Shown here piece after piece: positions 45,827 through 54,415 of a stretch of 64,000 nt of DNA. The number at the start of each line of letters is the position of its first letter. Positions within the stretch are counted from its first letter, which is position 1. Source of the DNA: Pseudohalocynthiibacter aestuariivivens (lineage in GTDB: Bacteria > Pseudomonadota > Alphaproteobacteria > Rhodobacterales > Rhodobacteraceae); the NCBI RefSeq assembly GCF_018457175.1, contig NZ_JAGFNU010000009.1:1-64000 (forward strand). Direction: 5' to 3'. The notes beneath the pieces are model-generated. The model did no database searches. It was not told the origin of the DNA and saw nothing but the letters and a program-made list of their open reading frames with translations. Both the position numbers and the translations under genes were made by a program.

Positions 45827-47572
45827 CTACAGCGTTGGGATGTCATCCTGCTCAAGATCGCGAATGCCCGAAGGGGTGTCCTGCGCCTTGGCCAGAGTCC
45901 ATCCAACGCGCACCGCATACTCCATGGCGCGTCCAGATAGAACGATTTGTTTCGTCGCACGTGGCTTTAATCGATTTTTTTCAAGGTAAACGCTCGGCTC
46001 GAGCATCATTTTTGAAAATCCATCATGGCGGAAAACCCAAATTTCACCGCTTTTCAAAACCAGAGAGACTGCAGAGCCCCCTAAATCCAGCGCTGCATCC
46101 ACATCCGGGTGCAGATGAAACCGCACACTGAAGTCGATTCCCTGCAATTTCGCCCGGTTCATCATTCGGTCAAACTGCTTTTTGCTCTTGTCACCCAACA
46201 CGGCCAGCGTATCGCCCCCGCTGAGCGAGCGGCCATCAATGCTGAGCACGAGTTCACGCGCATGTGTCAGGCCATGTGTGCTGACATACCCGCTGTGACT
46301 GCCGTGGAACGAAATGCCGTCCGCACCTGCGGCCTGTTGAACGCTTATTTTCTTTGGAACATCCGTCAGCAATTCCCGTCTATGTCCGCCAATGAACCGG
46401 CTGGGACCCAAACGTGCCGACGAGAACCCGTCGATTCCCAGCGTTGAATGTGAGGGCGTTGCGCGCCCGGCGCGCCGCCAGCTTTCCCCAAATGAAATGC
46501 CAGAGCCGCAGTTTACGATCATCGGCCGCCGACCGGAGGTCAGTTCAAACGCAAGTGTTGAGGCATGACCGTTATAGGATGCCCGTCCGGCCGGTGGCGC
46601 ACTAGCATCTATAATAATGCTGGTACGCCCTGTGCTTAGCCTGGCGTATCCCATCGACAAGCCGGTGTTTGCGCCAGCCCGAACGCCTGATGCTGCCAGG
46701 GCATGGTCCAACCGTCCCACCAACCCGCGCCCGCCACCGTGAAACCGCGCCAAGCCACCGTCACTGTGGCGCAAAGCACGAAGCGTCGGGGCTATTCGTT
46801 CAATAGCGGAAATATGTTCCTTCGCGGCTATTCGCCCTGCCCCGGCGAGCGCCGATGCCGCCCACGTTAGCAGGGTAAAGACCTCAAGAAGCTCTTCCGG
46901 GTTTCGGGTTGGGATACCGCCCTCGTCATCAATCTTTGCTGCGCATTCCCGGGCGAGCGCCTGCATGGCCGTATTTACAAAGCGTTCCATTCCGGTCAGG
47001 GCAAGACCTGCGTAAATCAACCCAGTCAGCGCCTCGAACCGTGGCAACCCGCTGCTCGCCGCCTGCCAGCGACGACTAAGAAAGATCGTTTGCTGCGCAA
47101 GTGACCGGAAGTAGGCGATAGACATTTCTCTGTCCTGCCCATTCAGCAAAAACAAAGCGTGATTTATCCAACGGATCAAACGACGACCGGTCAGATCCGG
47201 CGTCCAGCCCGGGCCATGCCCACCGCCGTAACGCGCGATCCATTCGCTAAGCCATGTTTGCGCACGCTGACGCGCAGGGCCATCTGCGACTGAAGCCAGA
47301 TCATCCAGCCAGCCAAACCCCTGAAGCTCTTCTTCAAAGCTCGAATCAGGCATCGGCAAATCCCAGATTCCCGTCTCCGGCGCTTCGACCAGATACCCGG
47401 CAAACAGGAAATTGCCCGCCGTCAATTGGCGACCCTTAGCGAATGTTCCAATGGTGCGTGGCTCTGGCTGCGAGACAAAACCTGTTGCGGCGCGCGCCAA
47501 CGCACTGCGTCGCGCCTGAATGCGGTTCATTGTCCGCGTCAATTTAGCGGACCAGCTTTCTGATTTGGACAC
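45827..47572 (-). CDS. Heparinase II/III family protein
   Basis: A 581-residue protein with an N-terminal alpha-helical toroid-like half (LSEWIARYGGGHGPGWTPDLTGRRLIRWINH) and a C-terminal beta-sandwich of the heparinase II/III domain (about 290-560; ASTLAFELTSGRRPMIVNCG, ATPSHSTLGIDG, HGLTHARELVLS). The family cleaves uronic-acid polysaccharides by beta-elimination. No signal peptide is seen and it sits in a housekeeping operon with purH, as in other roseobacters, so a cell-envelope rather than nutritional role is possible. The start is GTG at 47570-47572. Confidence 0.88.
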   Translation of the reverse strand: MSKSESWSAKLTRTMNRIQARRSALARAATGFVSQPEPRTIGTFAKGRQLTAGNFLFAGYLVEAPETGIWDLPMPDSSFEEELQGFGWLDDLASVADGPARQRAQTWLSEWIARYGGGHGPGWTPDLTGRRLIRWINHALFLLNGQDREMSIAYFRSLAQQTIFLSRRWQAASSGLPRFEALTGLIYAGLALTGMERFVNTAMQALARECAAKIDDEGGIPTRNPEELLEVFTLLTWAASALAGAGRIAAKEHISAIERIAPTLRALRHSDGGLARFHGGGRGLVGRLDHALAASGVRAGANTGLSMGYARLSTGRTSIIIDASAPPAGRASYNGHASTLAFELTSGRRPMIVNCGSGISFGESWRRAGRATPSHSTLGIDGFSSARLGPSRFIGGHRRELLTDVPKKISVQQAAGADGISFHGSHSGYVSTHGLTHARELVLSIDGRSLSGGDTLAVLGDKSKKQFDRMMNRAKLQGIDFSVRFHLHPDVDAALDLGGSAVSLVLKSGEIWVFRHDGFSKMMLEPSVYLEKNRLKPRATKQIVLSGRAMEYAVRVGWTLAKAQDTPSGIRDLEQDDIPTL

Positions 47573-47602
47573 GGCCTGCCTCGCCTCACCCTGTGACTGC
47601 TA

Positions 47603-47621
47603 TATGCGCCGAATACGCATA
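47603..47621. promoter_or_regulatory. Inverted repeat upstream of the heparinase-like gene
   Basis: TATGCG (47603-47608) and CGCATA (47616-47621) form a perfect inverted repeat with a 7-nt spacer, 31 nt before the GTG start; a second partly symmetric patch with TTGCATGCATTC follows at 47625-47636. It may be an operator or promoter element; no binding protein is known to me. Confidence 0.35.
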
Positions 47622-47703
47622 GAATTTGCATGCATTCTGCATTGCGTTTTGCCGCATGATACGCCCCACAGGCAATGCTGTCACCGACGAATTGCGTGAA
47701 AGG

Positions 47704-48981
47704 CTAATCCTTGCGCAAAACAGCCATGTAGAAACCGTCCATTCCGCCGCGTTCTGCCCAAAAATCCGGGCGCAGCCTGAGCCCGCCTTCGGATGTGATC
47801 CAATCGGGCTCTATGCCATCTAGCGCTGGCCTTTCAATATGCAGATCAGGATGGTGTTTCAACGCATCTTCCACCTGAATTTCGCCCTCGTCAAAAAGTA
47901 GACTGCATGTGCAAAATACCATCCGACCGCCGGGCTTTAGCAAGCTTAGGGCATGATCAATCATGCGCTCCTGAAGCTTAAAAAGTTGCGGAAAATCAGA
48001 ACCATCTTTGGCATAGGGCAAATCCGGATGCCGTCTGATCGTACCCGTTGCTGTGCAAGGTGCATCCAAGAGTATCGCATCATAGGGCCCACCGTCCCAT
48101 GTCAGTGCATCTCCAATTTCCAGCCGTGCATCAAGCTGCGTGCGTTTCAGGTTTTCCTCAACCCTCGCCATTCGCGCTTTTGACAAATCCAGCGCTGTTA
48201 CATCTGCCCCTGTCGCTGCGATCTGCATGGTCTTCCCACCCGGTGCAGCGCACAAATCAAGCACCGCTTCACCTTTTTGTGGGGCCAGCAATTTCACCGG
48301 CAGTGCCGCCGCCGCGTCCTGCACCCACCAATCCCCTGTCTCGAAACCCGGCAGAGCGGTCACCTGCCCGGCATCCTGCAATCGCACACTGCCGGTCGGT
48401 AGAACCTCTCCGCCCAGTTTCCTTGCCAATGCCTCTGATTCCGCGCCTTTCGGAGTCAGATCAAGCGGCGCCCCAGCAGTATGCGCCGCCTCCACCGCGA
48501 CAACAGCAGGTTTTCCATAGTCAGCAATCAACGGTTTCCGCAGCCATTTGGGCAATTGCGGCGCCGCGAGACCCGGCCAAAGCGCCGGACCCTGATCAGC
48601 CACTTTGCGCAATGTTGCGTTGACCAGTCCTGAAAAGCTTTCGGTCTTTGGGCCTTTGCGCGTGATATTTACAGCCGAGTTGACAACACCATGCGCAGCT
48701 TCGCCTTCAACGCAGATCTCCATTACGGCAAGACGCAGAACGTTCATAACCCAGAGCGGCGGCATTTTTCGCAAGTACCTGCCAAGCAAACGGTCGGCCC
48801 GTGCCATCCAGCGCAAGGTCTGCAACGCAAGGCGCATCGCGCGGGCCGCCTCGGCAGGATCTAGCCGCGCAAGTGGGCCTTTTCCGCCAGTCAGTTCTGA
48901 CAACAAGCGCCCGTCTTTCATTACAGCATCCATTAGCTGAACCGCCGCGAGTCGTGGTGCCACACCTTGCTGAGACATCAT
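47704..48981 (-). CDS. rsmB: RsmB-like rRNA cytosine-C5 methyltransferase
   Basis: RsmB methylates C967 of 16S rRNA. The 425-residue protein has an N-terminal NusB-like helical domain (about 5-135) and the SAM-dependent methyltransferase domain: VLDLCAAPGGKTMQIAA (about 243-259), DALTWDGGPYDAILLDAPCTATG with the motif IV Cys, and VFCTCSLLFDEGE with the catalytic TCS Cys. Two ATGs start the frame (48981 and 48978). It is divergent from the DUF1674 gene. Confidence 0.93.
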   Translation of the reverse strand: MMSQQGVAPRLAAVQLMDAVMKDGRLLSELTGGKGPLARLDPAEAARAMRLALQTLRWMARADRLLGRYLRKMPPLWVMNVLRLAVMEICVEGEAAHGVVNSAVNITRKGPKTESFSGLVNATLRKVADQGPALWPGLAAPQLPKWLRKPLIADYGKPAVVAVEAAHTAGAPLDLTPKGAESEALARKLGGEVLPTGSVRLQDAGQVTALPGFETGDWWVQDAAAALPVKLLAPQKGEAVLDLCAAPGGKTMQIAATGADVTALDLSKARMARVEENLKRTQLDARLEIGDALTWDGGPYDAILLDAPCTATGTIRRHPDLPYAKDGSDFPQLFKLQERMIDHALSLLKPGGRMVFCTCSLLFDEGEIQVEDALKHHPDLHIERPALDGIEPDWITSEGGLRLRPDFWAERGGMDGFYMAVLRKD

Positions 48982-49054
48982 GCGCCTTTCTGAATGCTTG
49001 TTTCTTCAGCCACCCGGCGTATATCAAGGACTGGCCTACCACAAGGAGCGCCTG

Positions 49055-49234
49055 ATGAAAGACACGCCCGAAAAAGACCTGCCCCCTGCAGCCCGGCGCG
49101 CCCTTGCCGAAGCCGAGGAGCGTCGCAAAAAAGCAGCGAAGACCAAACTTCCCAGGGAACTTGGCGGGCGCGATGGCCCGGAACCAGTTCGCTATGGTGA
49201 TTGGGAGAAAAAGGGAATCGCCGTCGATTTCTGA
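49055..49234 (+). CDS. DUF1674 protein (succinate dehydrogenase assembly factor 4-like)
   Basis: A 59-residue protein ending in the DUF1674 signature ELGGRDGPEPVRYGDWEKKGIAVDF (too long to be chance), related to mitochondrial SDHAF4, which helps assemble flavinylated SdhA. The first half is a charged helix (AARRALAEAEERRKKAAK). AAGGAG 7 nt before ATG 49055 sets the start; the longer upstream frame overlaps rsmB. Confidence 0.88.
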   Translation: MKDTPEKDLPPAARRALAEAEERRKKAAKTKLPRELGGRDGPEPVRYGDWEKKGIAVDF

Positions 49235-49251
49235 TCCGAGTCAGGCTGCCA

Positions 49252-50064
49252 TCACGAAAGCCCTAGTACATCCATCATATCGTATTCGCCGGGTTTATGA
49301 CCCTGCCCCCAAAGCGCAGCTTTCAGCGCACCCCGGGCAAATATGCCCCGGTCAGTTGCCATATGGCGCAGCACGATACGTTCGCCCTGCCCTGCAAACA
49401 TGACATCGTGCTCCCCAACGATATCGCCACCCCGGATCGCGGAAAAACCAATGTCACCGCGCTTGCGTGCACCAGTGATTCCGTCACGACCACTGTCGCT
49501 CACGTCTGCCAAATGTACGCCGCGTCCTTCGGCAGCCGCCTCGCCCAGCATAAGCGCAGTTCCGGATGGTGCGTCGACCTTATGGTGGTGGTGCGCCTCT
49601 ATCACCTCAATGTCAAAATCTTCGTCCAGCGCTGCGGCGACCTTTTTTGTCAACTGAACCAGAAGGTTAACCCCAAGGCTCATGTTTCCGGCCCGCACCA
49701 CAATAGCGTGTCGTGCGGCAAGCCTGATCTTTTCCAGATGCGTTTCTTCCAGACCGGTTGTGCCAATCACATGAACGGCCCGGGCCTGCGCTGCCAATGC
49801 GGCAAATTCCACAGTTGCATCAGGCGTTGTAAAATCGATGACAGCCTGTGCCTTGGCAAAAGCATCGAGCGGATCATCGGTTACGGCGACCCCCAAGGCA
49901 GTTCCCCCCATCGCGACACCGAGGTCCTGACCGATCCAATCGTGACCTGTCCGTTCGACCGCGCCAACCAGCTTTGCGCCCTTGCTTTCCACAACCGTGC
50001 GGATCAACATTTGCCCCATGCGGCCCGAGGCCCCAGTGATCACAATTCCCGGCAGATCAGACAT
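49252..50064 (-). CDS. dapB: 4-hydroxy-tetrahydrodipicolinate reductase
   Basis: DapB is an enzyme of lysine and diaminopimelate synthesis. The 270-residue protein has the nucleotide-binding [10 protein letters not shown] (about 11-20), [16 protein letters not shown], and the active-site [15 protein letters not shown] (about 157-171) with the catalytic His and Lys. [23 protein letters not shown] completes the substrate domain. It is convergent with DUF1674 and divergent from rbfA. Confidence 0.96.
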   Translation of the reverse strand: MSDLPGIVITGASGRMGQMLIRTVVESKGAKLVGAVERTGHDWIGQDLGVAMGGTALGVAVTDDPLDAFAKAQAVIDFTTPDATVEFAALAAQARAVHVIGTTGLEETHLEKIRLAARHAIVVRAGNMSLGVNLLVQLTKKVAAALDEDFDIEVIEAHHHHKVDAPSGTALMLGEAAAEGRGVHLADVSDSGRDGITGARKRGDIGFSAIRGGDIVGEHDVMFAGQGERIVLRHMATDRGIFARGALKAALWGQGHKPGEYDMMDVLGLS

Positions 50065-50163
50065 GTCACAACTCCTTCATTCGCTTAGGCAGGGCATAGC
50101 CTGTTGGCCCCGCCTTGCAAAGCCTCGCTTGCGAAGCACTGTGAACACGATTAGATGAGCGGC

Positions 50164-50589
50164 ATGGCAAAGAACTCACATCTCAGCGCACGCGGCCCTT
50201 CGCAACGTCAACTTCGTGTTGGCGAACTTATTCGGCGGACTCTGTCCGAAATTTTGATCCGGGGCGAAATCCACGACCCTGATCTGAACCGCATGTCAAT
50301 CACCGTCAGCGAAGTGCGCGCAACGCCCGATCTGCGCGTCGCCACAGCTTTTGTTCTGCCGCTTGGTGGGCAGGGTAAGGAAGAGGCACTCGATGCGCTA
50401 CGCCGCAACCGATATGAGGTTCGCCGCGCTGTGACCAAGGCACTCACGCTCAAGGTCTCGCCTGAAATCCGTTTTGTGATCGATGAAACCTTTGACCGGA
50501 TGGACGAAACGCGCCGCTTGCTCAATCAGGAAACCGTACGCCGGGATGTTGAAAAGCCCAGCGAGGATGAAGGCAGCGCCGAAGAATGA
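50164..50589 (+). CDS. rbfA: Ribosome-binding factor A
   Basis: RbfA is a KH-fold factor for late 30S maturation. The 141-residue protein shows GPSQRQLRVGELIRRTLSEIL, VSEVRATPDLRVATAFVLPLG and a LTLKVSPEIRFVIDETFDRM segment, all standard, with an acidic C-terminal tail. I prefer ATG 50164 to the one 9 bases upstream, as family members start MAKN. Its stop overlaps the DUF2233 gene as ATGA. Confidence 0.93.
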   Translation: MAKNSHLSARGPSQRQLRVGELIRRTLSEILIRGEIHDPDLNRMSITVSEVRATPDLRVATAFVLPLGGQGKEEALDALRRNRYEVRRAVTKALTLKVSPEIRFVIDETFDRMDETRRLLNQETVRRDVEKPSEDEGSAEE

Positions 50590-51323
50590 AGCTTTGGGCC
50601 AAAGCTCTGATCGCAGCTCTTGGCCTTCTGGCCTCTCCCGCTTATTCGGGGTGCAAGGCCGTCACCCATCTCAACATTCCATTTACGATCTGCGAAGTCG
50701 GTGTTGATGATGATCTGCGTCTTTGGCACAGTGATTCCGAAGGCACGCTTTACGGAAGCTTTGGGGCAATCGACAGTGCGCTTGGAGAGGATGAGACCCT
50801 CAGCTTTGCCATGAACGCTGGCATGTATCATCAAGACCGCAGCCCTGTTGGCCTATTCATTGAAAACTATGCTGAGCGGAGTGAAATCGCCTCGGGCGGG
50901 GGATATGGCAACTTTGGGCTGACCCCAAATGGCGTGTTCTGTTTTGGTGACGGGACAATGCAGGTGATTGAAACCGGCGCCTACCGCAATGCCGATCTGA
51001 ACTGTCGTTATGCAACCCAGTCCGGCCCGATGCTGGTGATTGACGGAAACCTGCACCCGCGGCTGCTGCCGGACTCTGATTCTCGCTATATCCGCAACGG
51101 TGTCGGCACCAGTGCCGATGGCAAACGCGCCATTTTTGCAATCTCGGATCGCCCCGTGAATTTTCATAATTTCGCAACGCTGTTCCGTGACGCGCTTGGC
51201 CTTTCAAACGCGCTTTACTTTGACGGTTCCGTTTCGCGGTTGCTTGCTGCCGACCTTGATCGTTGGGACATTGGCCTGCCGCTTGGGGTGATTGTTGGCG
51301 TTGTTGTTTCTGCCAACCGTTGA
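50586..51323 (+). CDS. Exported DUF2233 / phosphodiester-glycosidase-like protein
   Basis: A 245-residue protein with a signal peptide (about 1-21, ending AYS). It has the NAGPA/phosphodiester glycosidase fold: SFAMNAGMYHQDRSPVGLFIE (about 78-98), GNFGLTPNGVF, TQSGPMLVIDG, and RNGVGTSADGKRAIFAIS then ALYFDGSVSRL, the conserved metal and substrate loops. Related proteins remove sugar phosphodiester caps or act in cell-wall metabolism. It lies between rbfA and truB, coupled to rbfA by a 4-nt overlap, an accessory gene in a translation operon. Confidence 0.87.
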   Translation: MKLWAKALIAALGLLASPAYSGCKAVTHLNIPFTICEVGVDDDLRLWHSDSEGTLYGSFGAIDSALGEDETLSFAMNAGMYHQDRSPVGLFIENYAERSEIASGGGYGNFGLTPNGVFCFGDGTMQVIETGAYRNADLNCRYATQSGPMLVIDGNLHPRLLPDSDSRYIRNGVGTSADGKRAIFAISDRPVNFHNFATLFRDALGLSNALYFDGSVSRLLAADLDRWDIGLPLGVIVGVVVSANR

Positions 51324-51380
51324 CGCATGGGCGTCTTGGCGTTAGCACGCACCCCTTGAATTGAATGGAAAGGTCACCTG

Positions 51381-52286
51381 ATGGGACGCAGACGCAAAGG
51401 ACGGAATATCTCCGGCTGGATCGTAATCGATAAACCTGCGGGCATCAGTTCCAACGCTGTCGTCAACAAGCTCCGCTGGGCGATGGATGCACAAAAGGCA
51501 GGGCACGCAGGTACGCTTGACCCCGAGGCGACTGGTGTTCTGGCCGTTGCCCTTGGTGAGGCCACCAAAACTGTCCCCTACGTCACGGACGCGCTAAAGG
51601 CGTATCGGTTCACCGTGCGGTTTGGGCAAGCGACAAACACAGATGATACCGAAGGCGAGGTTATCGCGACTTCTGATATTCGCCCGACCGATGAAGAAAT
51701 TGTCGCGGCTCTACCTCAATTCACCGGTGACATCATGCAGGTCCCGCCCAAGTTTTCTGCTGTGAAAATCGACGGGGAGCGTGCCTATAAACTTGCCCGC
51801 GATGATGAAGATTTTGAAATTGCCGCCCGACCGCTCTGGGTTGAAGAACTGGTAATGGTGGAGCGTCCGGACGCAGACCATGTGGTGCTGGATATGACCT
51901 GCGGAAAAGGTGGCTATGTTCGTTCCATCGCCCGTGATCTGGGGGTGGTACTAGGTTGCCTTGGCCATGTTCAGGAATTGCGCCGTATCTGGTCTGGCCC
52001 CTTTGACGCCGAGGATGGTATTTCGATGGAGCTGGTTGAGAAGCTCGCTAAGACCGGAGAGCTTGACGCCTATCTTCGTCCGCTTGAAATGGGCTTGGAA
52101 GACCTGCCTGAACTCAGGTGTACTGCGGAAAGCGCCGCCCGCCTTCGAAACGGCAACCCTGGTATGGTCCTGACATCGGACGTTGAATACGGCGACGAGG
52201 CCTGGGCATCTCTGGATGGAAAAGCGGTTGCCGTGGGACTCTACAAAGCTGGCGAATTGCACCCTTCGCGCGTGTTTAATCTTTAG
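51381..52286 (+). CDS. truB: tRNA pseudouridine-55 synthase
   Basis: TruB makes pseudouridine 55 in the T loop of tRNAs. The 301-residue protein has [14 protein letters not shown], the catalytic [13 protein letters not shown] (about 38-50, aspartate at 43), [21 protein letters not shown], and [24 protein letters not shown] before the ATG. It follows DUF2233 by 57 nt in the rbfA-truB order common in bacteria. Confidence 0.96.
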   Translation: MGRRRKGRNISGWIVIDKPAGISSNAVVNKLRWAMDAQKAGHAGTLDPEATGVLAVALGEATKTVPYVTDALKAYRFTVRFGQATNTDDTEGEVIATSDIRPTDEEIVAALPQFTGDIMQVPPKFSAVKIDGERAYKLARDDEDFEIAARPLWVEELVMVERPDADHVVLDMTCGKGGYVRSIARDLGVVLGCLGHVQELRRIWSGPFDAEDGISMELVEKLAKTGELDAYLRPLEMGLEDLPELRCTAESAARLRNGNPGMVLTSDVEYGDEAWASLDGKAVAVGLYKAGELHPSRVFNL

Positions 52287-52362
52287 GGTGCTTCAGTTTA
52301 AACTCTTCAAACAGTTTAAAAACAGCATCAAAAAAACTTAGAAATGTTACAAGAACAGGCAG

Positions 52363-52875
52363 ATGATCACCCGAACGCACCAAAAAGGCGATGCCCCCTC
52401 GACAGCGGTCTATTCAGATTGCGAACGATACCGTTATTCGCTGACCCGTGTTTGGGACCCAAATGGGCAAAAGGCATTCTTTATCATGCTGAACCCATCG
52501 ACAGCGACTGAAGTACAGAATGACCCAACTGTTGAGCGTTGTGAAAGGCGTGCACGTGCCTTGGGATTTGGAGCATTTCGCGTCGCCAATATTTTTGCCT
52601 GGCGCGACACTGACCCACGAAAAATGCGCGCTGCGACTGACCCGGTTGGACCGGAGAATGATGTTGCAATAACAGAGGGTTGCCAGTGGGCAGATCAAGT
52701 CATTTGCGCCTGGGGAACACACGGTGAGCATCTTGGGCGTGGGGCAAACGTCACCACGCTTGTGCGTGCGACCGGACGGCCGCTCTATCATCTTGGGCTT
52801 TCAAAAGCGGGTCATCCCAAACATCCGCTTTACATCGGATACTCGGTGCAGCCCGAGCTTTGGGACCTTGGTTAG
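52363..52875 (+). CDS. DUF1643-family protein
   Basis: A 170-residue soluble protein of the DUF1643 group: FFIMLNPSTATEVQNDPTVERCERRARALGFGAFRVANIFAWRDTDPR spans residues 38-85, followed by DVAITEGCQWADQVICAWGTHG and GLSKAGHPKHPLYI. The family's function is not known to me; it often sits near phage-defence or DNA-related genes but also alone. AGGC lies shortly before the ATG. It follows truB by 76 nt. Confidence 0.85.
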   Translation: MITRTHQKGDAPSTAVYSDCERYRYSLTRVWDPNGQKAFFIMLNPSTATEVQNDPTVERCERRARALGFGAFRVANIFAWRDTDPRKMRAATDPVGPENDVAITEGCQWADQVICAWGTHGEHLGRGANVTTLVRATGRPLYHLGLSKAGHPKHPLYIGYSVQPELWDLG

Positions 52876-53082
52876 AGAAAAGACTTTCAAAACCTGAAAT
52901 CAAAGCCATATTCGAAAGCTGGCAAACGCCAAGCACTGGCTTTCAATTTCAAGCTTCATTCAACCGATTGTTAAAATTTGAAACACTCGAAACTCGGATC
53001 AATGCGTTTCCCGCGTTAGGATGGGTCTGCTGCAAATCGCCCCTGCGATCTGCTTTCTTTTTATGTTTCTTGTAGGTGCACC

Positions 53083-53814
53083 ATGTTGGAATTAATGAGT
53101 TTATTTGGAGTTTTACTGGTCGGAACCGTTGCGAGCGCGATTGACGACACGGATGACGAAGAACCGGATATTCAGAAAGGAAAGGACACCGCAGACACGA
53201 TTGATGGCGGTGAAGGCGACAGCATATTGAATGGTCAGGGCGGTGACGACGAAATTTTCGGACACAATGGTGACGACCTGCTGGATGGCGCAGATGGGAA
53301 TGACACACTGAACGGCAGCGACGGAAACGACTTGTTGTTGGGAGGTGACGGAAACGACCAACTTCAGGGTGGCGCGGGGCAAGATATTTTGATCGGCGGA
53401 TTGGGCGGTGACAGTCTTCAGGGCGGCGACGGTGACGACAGTTTGTCTGGGGTTCTGCTAAATGACGAAAATATCGACACTGACACACAGGACTATCTGA
53501 ATGGAGGTGCCGGGGACGACAACATTACAATAGGTACAAACGACATCGCCTCTGGTGGACCGGGCTCTGATACCTTCAAGATGGGGGATTGGGTCACTGC
53601 GGGTGAAGGCACCACAATCATGGATTTTGATACCTCTGAAGATACACTGGTTTTGATCTACGATCAGACCGAAGCGGCCGCGCCAAATGTAACAATCGAG
53701 TCTGATGAAGATGACCCCGAAACCAACCATGTAATGCTAAATGGAGAGCGGCTTGTCGCGCTTCCCGGGACCGCCGGTTTAACGGCTGATCAGATTTCGC
53801 TTTTAGGTGTCTGA
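53083..53814 (+). CDS. Small calcium-binding repeat (RTX-like) protein
   Basis: A 243-residue, strongly acidic protein. Residues 1-19 are hydrophobic (MLELMSLFGVLLVGTVASA) without a basic start, followed by an Asp/Glu-rich linker, then about ten RTX-like nonapeptides of the GGxGxDxL type at about 46-165 (GGDGNDQLQ, GGAGQDILI, GGDGDDSLS), which bind calcium in beta rolls. The last 75 residues (GSDTFKMGDW, FDTSEDTLVLIYD) resemble the C-terminal part of type I-secreted RTX proteins. TAGGTG precedes the ATG. No type I secretion genes are near; 207 nt with nothing recognised separate it from DUF1643. Confidence 0.85.
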   Translation: MLELMSLFGVLLVGTVASAIDDTDDEEPDIQKGKDTADTIDGGEGDSILNGQGGDDEIFGHNGDDLLDGADGNDTLNGSDGNDLLLGGDGNDQLQGGAGQDILIGGLGGDSLQGGDGDDSLSGVLLNDENIDTDTQDYLNGGAGDDNITIGTNDIASGGPGSDTFKMGDWVTAGEGTTIMDFDTSEDTLVLIYDQTEAAAPNVTIESDEDDPETNHVMLNGERLVALPGTAGLTADQISLLGV

Positions 53815-53980
53815 AACAACGGCAAATCAGAACTAAAAGCAAAGAATTCGCTTTCCTTTTCAGTAATTTCTTCTTATACGCGCGCATCCGTCCGGGTTTC
53901 CTTGGCGGACAACTCTCCATGGGCCTTGCTGGACGACATCCCGGCCTGCGCCATCAACCCTTTGTAACAAGGAGACCCCG

Positions 53981-54250
53981 ATGTCGATTACTGTAGAAGA
54001 AAAAGCACGTGTAATGAAAGAGTTCGCGACCAAAGAAGGTGACACAGGTTCACCCGAAGTTCAGGTTGCTATCCTCTCTTCACGCATCGCGACACTGACC
54101 GAGCATTTCAAAACCCACAAAAAGGATAACCATTCTCGCCGTGGTCTTTTGATGATGGTCGCCCAGCGCCGTAAACTTCTGGACTACCTTCGTGGCAAAG
54201 AAGAGCAACGCTATCAGGACCTGATTAAGCGCCTCGGTCTGCGCCGCTAA
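53981..54250 (+). CDS. rpsO: Ribosomal protein S15
   Basis: An 89-residue primary rRNA-binding protein of the 30S subunit, with [36 protein letters not shown] and [10 protein letters not shown], which is the complete S15 pattern. AAGGAG 6 nt before the ATG. The 166-nt leader holds GTCCG/CGGAC arms (about 53891-53907) that might form the S15 autoregulatory fold, but this is unproven. Confidence 0.98.
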   Translation: MSITVEEKARVMKEFATKEGDTGSPEVQVAILSSRIATLTEHFKTHKKDNHSRRGLLMMVAQRRKLLDYLRGKEEQRYQDLIKRLGLRR

Positions 54251-54256
54251 GCTGAT

Positions 54257-54290
54257 AAAATCGCGCCTCCTGAGGCGCGATTTTCTTTTA
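54257..54290 (+). terminator. Terminator of rpsO
   Basis: ATCGCGCCTC (54260-54269) pairs with GAGGCGCGAT (54272-54281) with A's before and TTTTCTTTT after; only a tight loop. Some read-through to pnp is usual for this gene pair. Confidence 0.85.
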
Positions 54291-54347
54291 ATCCGCACGT
54301 CTGTTTCACCGGGCCCGATGAGACGGACAGGATACTAAATCAGGGCC

Positions 54348-54400
54348 AGAGGCATCCGGCCTCTACGCAATCGGCCACCGGGGATACGCCCCAAACGGCC
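54348..54400 (+). promoter_or_regulatory. pnp leader hairpins (possible RNase III/PNPase autoregulation site)
   Basis: Two hairpins lie in the 5' leader: AGAGGC/GCCTCT (54348-54364, 5-nt loop) and GGCC-CC-GGGG/CCCC-GGCC (54373-54400). In enterobacteria pnp mRNA is controlled by cleavage of such leader stems; conservation of that control here is inference. Confidence 0.4.
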
Positions 54401-54415
54401 AATATAGGAAACGTC

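Noticed and set aside
47626-47823. 65-codon plus-strand ORF in front of and across the rsmB end
   Set aside because: Most of it is the reverse of the rsmB C-terminus and it has no SD.
49297-50088. 263-codon open frame opposite dapB
   Set aside because: It mirrors dapB almost exactly; dapB has all catalytic motifs.
53200-53460. Tandem DNA repeat array
   Set aside because: The periodic sequence is coding for RTX nonapeptides; the bases have diverged between units and no satellite or CRISPR structure is present.
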